Under the pieces are notes generated by a model that did no database searches, had not been told where the DNA came from, and saw nothing but the letters and a program-made list of their open reading frames with translations. Source: Apostichopus japonicus (lineage: Eukaryota > Echinodermata > Holothuroidea > Aspidochirotida > Stichopodidae). Taken from it: a DNA stretch of 64,000 bases. A program made the position numbers and the translations under genes. The stretch lies in NCBI RefSeq assembly GCF_037975245.1, contig NC_092581.1:1750501-1814500 (forward strand). The letters run 5' to 3'. Below, piece after piece: positions 56,790 to 64,000 of this stretch. Every line of letters starts with the position of its first letter. The first letter of the stretch is position 1.

Positions 56790-59700
56790 GCAATAGGCAT
56801 GACCAATGGTCTGGATGGGCAACTGGTAACACATGAAGTGTGTTATTAACTTCCAAGCAAGCTGATATTTATCCAGAAGTACTGATAATTCTTTCCTAAC
56901 ATTGTGAAACGGATATCTCATTCCATAGGTAAGTGGGCTCAGATATATGGCTGACAAAAGCGATCTTTACTAACACATACAAAAAAACAACACAAACAAC
57001 CAAAAAAAATGGAAAGAGAGGGCAGTATTTCATCATACAAGAGGAACATTGTATTGTAACATGTCTTTGATAATCATAATCTGTACATAACAATTCACAT
57101 ATTAGCATCTATTTAGCATTAAAATAAACCTGTTTCACATCTGCTAATATTACGAATGCGTGCGTATGGACACAACTTTGAATATGCAAAACACATAAGC
57201 AGCCTTGATTATTACGGACTGACCCTACACATGCATGAAAGTAACGACACACTATTAAACTGCTGATCCTAACTCGCAGCGGTCTCGAATGAGGAGGACT
57301 TAGTCTGTAACAGAAAACAAAAAAAGAGGGAAAGGAAAAACAGGGAGAGAGAGAAAAACACAAGAAATGAAAAAAGAAATAACGAGAACCTATGAATGAG
57401 GCCCAGCAGCGACATCTTTGAAAGTAATATTATAACCTGCAGACCTACTTCTTTGTTTATCAGCTGATATTTAAAAACCATTTGACCAAGATTAATATCA
57501 TCCCTACCACCCGTTCTTTCTTTCTCTCCTCCCTCACTCCCTCCCTTACCCCAGTCCGCCTTCCCTAACCCGAAGAAACAATGTCTGTCACCGAAACAAC
57601 CATTTTTTCCCCTTTGTAAGAGCAATCTTTCAGTAATGAGAGCTCTTTATCATATGGTGTCAATTTCTTACAAAGAATTCACGATAAGCACGGAATATTT
57701 CCGTTGTATTAAACAGTAAACAAAAACTACCAAATTGCTATTAGAAGTTCACTGGAATGAAATGATCCCTTCCAGAATAAAATGTTACCCAGAGATGAAT
57801 AAGGGGTCTGAAGAATAATGACCTTCAAAAGTAAAACGGAATTATTAAATATTTTTAGTCTCTATAGAACGATGGAAAAAGGTCCTGTACAAGGTTTCGA
57901 ATACAGACTGAACAGATTATGCGATGAAGACATATGTAAAGATTATGCCGCATGTCAAGTGAAGTAACCAATAATGATAATATTAATAATAATAATGATA
58001 TTAATAATAAAAATAATAACAATAACAAAAGAAAAGGAACCCCTCCAGGCCTCTAATGCAAAAAAAGAATAAAATATTGACACATGGTAGGAATGTCTCT
58101 AAGAAAATAGTTCAACGAATAGGGAATGTTCAGTTAAAAGGTTACAACTATACAACGAGATACATGTAACACAATTTCTCTATTTTTACCTGCAAAATTA
58201 ACTATTTTGCTGTTCAGAATCTTTGTTTTCTTGCTTTTAAAGTCATGATGAAAAAGTTATTTCCAATATTTTTAGAATCCTAAAATTGTTTTTTTTTTCT
58301 TATTATTACATTTAAACAATTTTTACTATCTTCCCATAGACATAGAGAGTAACTATTTACTCCAGACCATCCATTCCTCACATCGGGGAGAGGTCTTGAG
58401 ATGCGAAGTGGTAAGAATTTGTGTTAGTTTTAGTTATTTCAAGTAGACCTAGGGGAACAGAATTATTACCCAGAAGACTTGTTAAAAGAAAATTTAAGAT
58501 AGAATGTTTAAACCTTGAGAAAATTAGAACAAAATTTAGAAATAACTTCAAATGGGAAATTTACTCATGTGTGAATAAAAAGAGGCAGAGGGTGGGTGGG
58601 GTAGGGGGGGTAGGGCCTAGGGTGATACAGCGATTGGGAAAGTTGTGCTGTAGGGATGCTATTGCACTTTTTTGATAATGATCATTTCTTGGGTGTTTGT
58701 ATGTGGGGTTGGGGAGGAAGGGGGGGGGGGAGAGTTTAGACACTATCATCAGTATGACAGTACCGTTTCTTGCTTGAACCCATCTTATAAGCACAGTTAC
58801 ACAAAATTTTAAATTCACACAAGTTTGATATATGAATCACAGAGGTGTACCATTTTCTTTTCTTACCTTACCAGTGTATTTTAGAACAATACTGATGACT
58901 TTAAACCCCTCCCCCCCCCCATACCCCCAGTAGTTGAGTTGAACAAACCAAAATTCGATTGTGGACTATTATAAGATATTGGGGAAACAAAGAGAGTAAA
59001 ACAAAACCAAATAATAATTATCTGGGATCAATTCAGATTGGATGAGTAAAACCCAGATATTCAAGTTTCCCTTTTTGTAGAATGAATACTATGACAGGGA
59101 TTATGTATGGCAGTGTAACTATGGCAACAAAACAAAATGGAAGAGGATACAAATAGCAGGAAGTAACAAAAGCAAAAAAAAAAAAAAAAAAAAATTGGTA
59201 AAAATGATAAGATCATATTTTACCAAATATTTGCGGGATCTATATATATGTTACAAATGTGGATACAAAATAATAAAAAAAACAGATACAGAATTTAAAT
59301 TTTAACTACAAATCAATCTCAATTAGTATGTTAGCTTGGAGGAGGTTTGATTGCGCCAGTGTTATTTTCTGCACTTTTCATCGAAGAAGTGGAGTAAAAA
59401 ACATTTTTGTTCTTTAATAAATTGCAGACCTTTTTCTTTGAGTAAGAAACGTTGTGTGTTTGGAAATTAATTTTTGCATTAACTTTATTATCAAAATAAG
59501 CGAAACATCGTTTGTGCAGCTTTGTGTTCCATGATCCTAGGCTTCAGAATTGGCCAAAAGAGGGTGTAACCTTACCCCCATGAGATAAGCCACTGAGATT
59601 AACTTGAAGATTAAGTTTAATCATATGTTTTACATTTTGTAAAATATTTTTTAATCTATGTCTTCCTGTGCAATCTTTTGTCTTTCCTGTTCTATTGATA

Positions 59701-62090
59701 TGCAAATATCAACATTTTAACATTATTTCAAATTACTCCCATTTTTTATGAACTATGAAGCAGAAATGAAAACTGAAAATGTTTTAATGCAAAATGTTTC
59801 CTTCATTAGAGAGGTTGGGTAGGTGGGTGGGTGGGTGGGTGGTAGTAGAGGATTATGATAGGTAATTGGGTGAATCACATCAATAGTTAAGTAACATATT
59901 TTATCCTATAACACTGGAATAATTTTTATGAATATCTCTTCACAAATTGGCTCATAATTTGTGTCACCAAACCATTTTCAAAAAATTCTTTTGCAAAGAG
60001 ATCTCTCCCTCCCTTGGGAGGACAACAAGAAGAATCGACATGAAATAAAATTCTCGTACTCGACGAAAGATATATATAAACCTAATAGACTTTTCACATT
60101 TCACAAAGATATATTTGACAGCTAAAAATGAATAGTACAATTTGTGGCCCTGTGACCCCAACCCCTCAAACTTTCTTTCAATCCATACAAGAACACCTCT
60201 ATACCTCCCCCCTCTCCTACCCAACCCACCCCCCTCCCAACTGATTCCAAGAACACCATCTCAACGCAATTCTAGAATAAATTTTATTTCTCTTTTCGTT
60301 TATAACACCCATTATTCTTTCCCCTCCTCGTTTTTACAGATATTTTGTCGAACGGACACACTTTCTCAAAAAAAAAAATAACCATGACTAAAATGTTTTC
60401 AAAAGGAAAAAACTATTGTCACCACCAATTTCACAAAGATCAAACACATCATTTTGTTTTTAATTTTTTAATGGACGCTCCGCTACCACTGACCACATAC
60501 AATTTTATTTCATTTAAAACATGCAATTTTTATTCAACGTAATCTGCAAAACTAGCAAAGAATATATATGAAGTTGATAAATGAAGTCTCTAAAATCTTT
60601 CATGACAAATACAAAATATTGCTCTTTTTATCTTAATACTTTTTTTTCCACTATCATATTTTTTTTGTTTTTTTTTCTGTTATCTTATGCTGCCATGTAG
60701 TTTTTGTTATTTTCTTGCTTACTATTAATGAATACAACTTTGTGTGTCTATTGGAAAATCCTAACTTTTTCAGGCTAAATAATGCAATATCGTATCTTCT
60801 TTTCTGCAAACTATGTTAAAGTGCCTCACACTGAAAATTGTTAAGCTAACTTGAAGAAAAAAAAAATTCTTCAAAAACGAAACAATGATTGAAGGTTAAC
60901 AAATCCCCATTGCTTACTTCTCATTTCTGACACAATTGAAAATTGTCCCCATCTAAGAGTTTTGTTAAAACAAAAAATTCTTTTGGGGCTGTCTCCAGAG
61001 ATGAAATATATATATATCTTGTACAATAGACACTAACATAATATGCACAATTGTAAAGTTGTCTTCTTTACAAGAGAATAATTTTGACAATTCCCACAAT
61101 GCATCACACTGTATCTTTCTACCAATTGTACAGAATTGTCATTCCAAAATTCAATCTATGCTGAACATTTGTCATGCTATGCAATGTCGCCCTCTGTGTG
61201 AATGTAATTTTTGTATACTTGAATATTCAGTAGCTAGATTTATCACAAACTATCTAATTTCAAATTTGACATAACATATTCTTTTATACACTATATAAGG
61301 ATATTTCTTCAAAACTTCAAACTAAAGACATATTTCAAATAACATATCAGCAAACAGTGCTTTCAAATACAACTTTATTCTTCTGATTTATTCCTATGCT
61401 AACAGCCAATCGGTGGAGAGGACCTCAGCTGCCACTGCAAACCAACTTAACTGGGTGGCCCATCACGTGTATAGGGTCTATGATGGGTCTACTCAATGTA
61501 CACACCCATGCACATACATGGGTATAACTTGTTGCATAATGACCCCACAAAGTGCCTTATGTGAACAGAAGGTCACACATCACATGGATGGGACCATGGA
61601 TGTGTACACCATGGAATGCACCTTCAAACAAATTAAAGTGAAATTTTCTCACAAAAATATGTTATAACAATTTAAACCAACAGTCTTTTATTTATTCTTA
61701 ATAAATATGTTATTCCTTTCATATGACAATGTTATCCAATTAAGGGTCAAGATTACATCACAGGGTTAGGTCTCTTAATATTCTGCATTTACATATTGAC
61801 CTTGTTTGCTCATTTAGTCTCCCTCTAGTAACCCCTCTTCCCTGCACTCTCACCCCTCCCCCTCCCTACCATTCCTAACTCCTTCTCACCTTTCAGTATT
61901 GGACTTGGAAGCTTCTGCTGCCTGAACCAGATTTGAAGGGAACCCAAGGGTCAGGGTTCAAGCCTGCTAGATATAAAAGTTAATCCAGCTTTGAGCAAAA
62001 AACCAAACGAAAGAAATTGTGATTTTACTGTCGAAAGTACATTCTTAGCAGAATTTACAAGCAAAACCATTTCTTCTCAAAAAGATATTG
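56790..62090. other. No recognised gene in 5.3 kb
   Basis: AT-rich DNA with simple repeats: AAT-type at 57975-58030, poly-A near 59175, (GGGT)n near 59820-59842, and C/G runs at 58712 and 58911. Frames reach 118 codons on the minus strand but are low-complexity (Phe/Ser/Leu-rich from T-rich DNA). An 84-codon plus-strand frame at 61413-61667 looks less biased but matches nothing I know. Confidence 0.45.
57975..58030. repeat. (AAT)n-type imperfect microsatellite
   Basis: ataatgataatattaataat and related trinucleotide units, interrupted by gat and aac. Confidence 0.85.
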
Positions 62091-63140
62091 ATTTTATGGA
62101 GAATGTTTCCTAGCTTTTCTGAGAGTTAATAATCATGTAACATTATTACGGAATCAAGATGCCTGGATACCTATTAACTGAATCTCTTGAGCAGCTTGGC
62201 AATGCACAGTGGCTGAGAAGTAATATATATTATTTTCATGTAACAGCGTTGTTGCTAAGTAACATCATTATGGAATCAAGATGCCTAGGTACCTAATTAA
62301 CTGAATCTCTTGAGCAGCTTGGCAATGCACAGTGGCTGAGAAGTAATATATATTATTTTCATGTAACAGCGTTGTTGCTAAGTAACATCATTATGGAATC
62401 AAGATGCCTAGGTACCTAATTAACTGAATCTCTTGAGCAGCTTGGCAATGCACAGTGGCTGAGAAGTAATATATATTATTTTCATGTAACAGCGTTGTTG
62501 CTAAGTAACATCATTATGGAATCAAGATGCCTAGGTACCTAATTAACTGAATCTCTTGAGCAGCTTGGCAATGCACAGTGGCTGAGAAGTAATATATATT
62601 ATTTTCATGTAACAGCGTTGTTGCTAAGTAACATCATTATGGAATCAAGATGCCTAGGTACCTAATTAACTGAATCTCTTGAGCAGCTTGGCAATGCACA
62701 GTGGCTGAGAAGTAATATATATTATTTTCATGTAACAGCGTTGTTGCTAAGTAACATCATTATCGACTCAAGATGCCTGGATACCAATTTACTGAAATTA
62801 ATGTATTGAGCAGAATGGCAATGCACATTGGCTGAGAAGTAATATATATATATTATTTTCAATGCAAAGTGGCTGAGAAGTAAAATATATTATTTTCATG
62901 TAAGAGAGTTGTTGCTATTGTAACATCATTATGGAATCAAGATGCCTGGATACCTATTTATTGAATCTCTTGAGCAGCTTGGCAATGCACATTGGCTGAG
63001 AAGTAATATATATATTATTTTCATGTAACTGAGTTAGTGATCATGTGACATTATCACATAATCAAACATGCCTGGTTGCCTATGTTATTACAGAACCGAA
63101 TTCATCTTTTGAGCAGCATATTAATGCAAAGTGACTAACG
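62090..63140. repeat. 123-bp tandem repeat array
   Basis: About eight units. Those from 62272 to about 62760 are practically identical (ggaatcaagatgcctaggta, cctaattaactgaatctctt, gagcagcttggcaatgcaca, gtggctgagaagtaatatat, cagcgttgttgctaagtaac). The outer units are diverged and partly deleted, as expected from unequal crossing-over in the core. No frame is coding-like. Confidence 0.95.
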
Positions 63141-64000
63141 AAATAAAATATATTTGAGATAAATAACAAAATTTCATTTTTTTTTTGGTTTTTGTTAATT
63201 TGTATAACTTTTTCACCCCATATAATTGTTTTTAAATTATGTATTGCACATTTTTGTCAGAAATAGTACTCATTGAAGTGGAATATTTTAGATTTTAACT
63301 TACGATATTGGTTTTTTTGCCTTTAGTTTATAATAACTACTGCACAATTTATGTTCATTTTTTTTTTTGGAAAATTATTTATCTGTTTTTTTTTTTCTCG
63401 AATCAGAACACCACAAAATGCAGAAAAAACTCATCCACACATATTCATATCATCACATACACACGACCAGCAGTGATATTATAATTACGGCTAATTAGCA
63501 TAGATCTTTTAAATATTCATCTTTATGCACAGGTTAATGCTACGTAATTACATCATAAACAAAGATTAGGTGTCGCTGCACATCCCAATACCACCAACAG
63601 AGCAAAACATGCGAAATAACATGCCACTCAGAATTATTTTCAGAAGTATTTTAATTTTCACATTTTTTTTTTTTTTAAATACTTTTTTTTTTGGTTGATT
63701 ATATATATGTATATATATATATATAAACTATTTTTCCAGTAATACTTCAATGAAACCTTTCACGCCACCCTCCATGACCATTCATCAACAAATGCAATAG
63801 ACTTCCTCCAGTCACCTTTTCAATTAATCTTTTTTCATTAATCCCTTTTTTTTCATTAATCCCTTTTTTTGTCTCATCCATCACTTTCCACATTCCTCTC
63901 AGCAGCTCCAAAAACTTTTCCAATTATTTGCACCAATCAGCTTGTCTAAAAAAAAACAGCTTTTGTCTTGTTATGGAAATCATCCAAAATTTGGGTTTTT
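63140..64000. other. No recognised gene; T-rich end of window
   Basis: Poly-T tracts (63180, 63360, 63390, 63665), a TA microsatellite at 63702-63724 and a small ttaatcccttttttttcatt duplication near 63835-63865. No coding signal. Confidence 0.5.

Noticed and set aside
57269-57625. 118-codon minus-strand frame
   Set aside because: The C-terminal half is Phe/Ser/Leu low-complexity from an A-rich plus strand. There is no domain, splice context or homology that I can recognise.

Overview
The window is animal genomic DNA, not bacterial. Protein-coding signal comes as short exons with GT/AG splice sites, separated by AT-rich introns that are full of satellites, LINE debris and MITEs. The gene families (aminopeptidase P, SRP68, SH3BGRL, ABCC) are animal ones. 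The dense AGGCCT-rich stretches and abundant TIR and foldback elements suggest a marine invertebrate deuterostome, perhaps an echinoderm such as a sea cucumber. That taxonomic guess is inference.

Layout. 0.7-6.3 kb (+): the last seven exons of a membrane-type aminopeptidase P (XPNPEP2-like), ending in a GPI-anchor-like hydrophobic tail. 6.3-11.9 kb: non-coding DNA with simple repeats, including about 0.85 kb of a pentanucleotide array. 12.0-12.4 kb: one copy of a hairpin-ended dispersed repeat. 12.6-22.2 kb: a foldback structure of about 9.6 kb. Its two arms are inverted arrays of a ~224 bp satellite, with inner ~150 bp repeats and matching outer ends rich in a 13 bp motif. 22.58-22.86 kb: a MITE-like element carrying telomere-type TTAGGG repeats. 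25.6-27.9 kb: a stranded ABCC-type exon inside a ~69 bp tandem repeat. 28.1-31.7 kb: a broken non-LTR retrotransposon. 31.9-33.7 kb (+): the last two exons of SRP68, with the terminal exon partly duplicated.

35.8-42.9 kb is repeat country: a 48 bp minisatellite, two tandem arrays of tRNA-derived units, a decayed intronless relic gene, a second LINE fragment, and the second copy of the 12 kb repeat, which is interrupted by a 34 bp hAT-like insertion with an 8 bp target duplication. 45.5-54.1 kb (-): two complete, tandem three-exon SH3BGRL/SH3BGRL3-like genes (91 and 92 aa), rebuilt here from short exons. 55.2-56.8 kb: two nested hAT-like MITEs, each with an intact 8 bp target duplication. 56.8-64 kb: no recognised gene, apart from a near-perfect 123 bp tandem array at 62.1-63.1 kb.

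The host genes are functionally unrelated (peptide trimming, protein targeting, small thioredoxin-fold adaptor proteins), so there is no operon-like system. The most unusual object is the satellite-armed foldback element. All family assignments come from reading translated sequence by eye; no database search was run.
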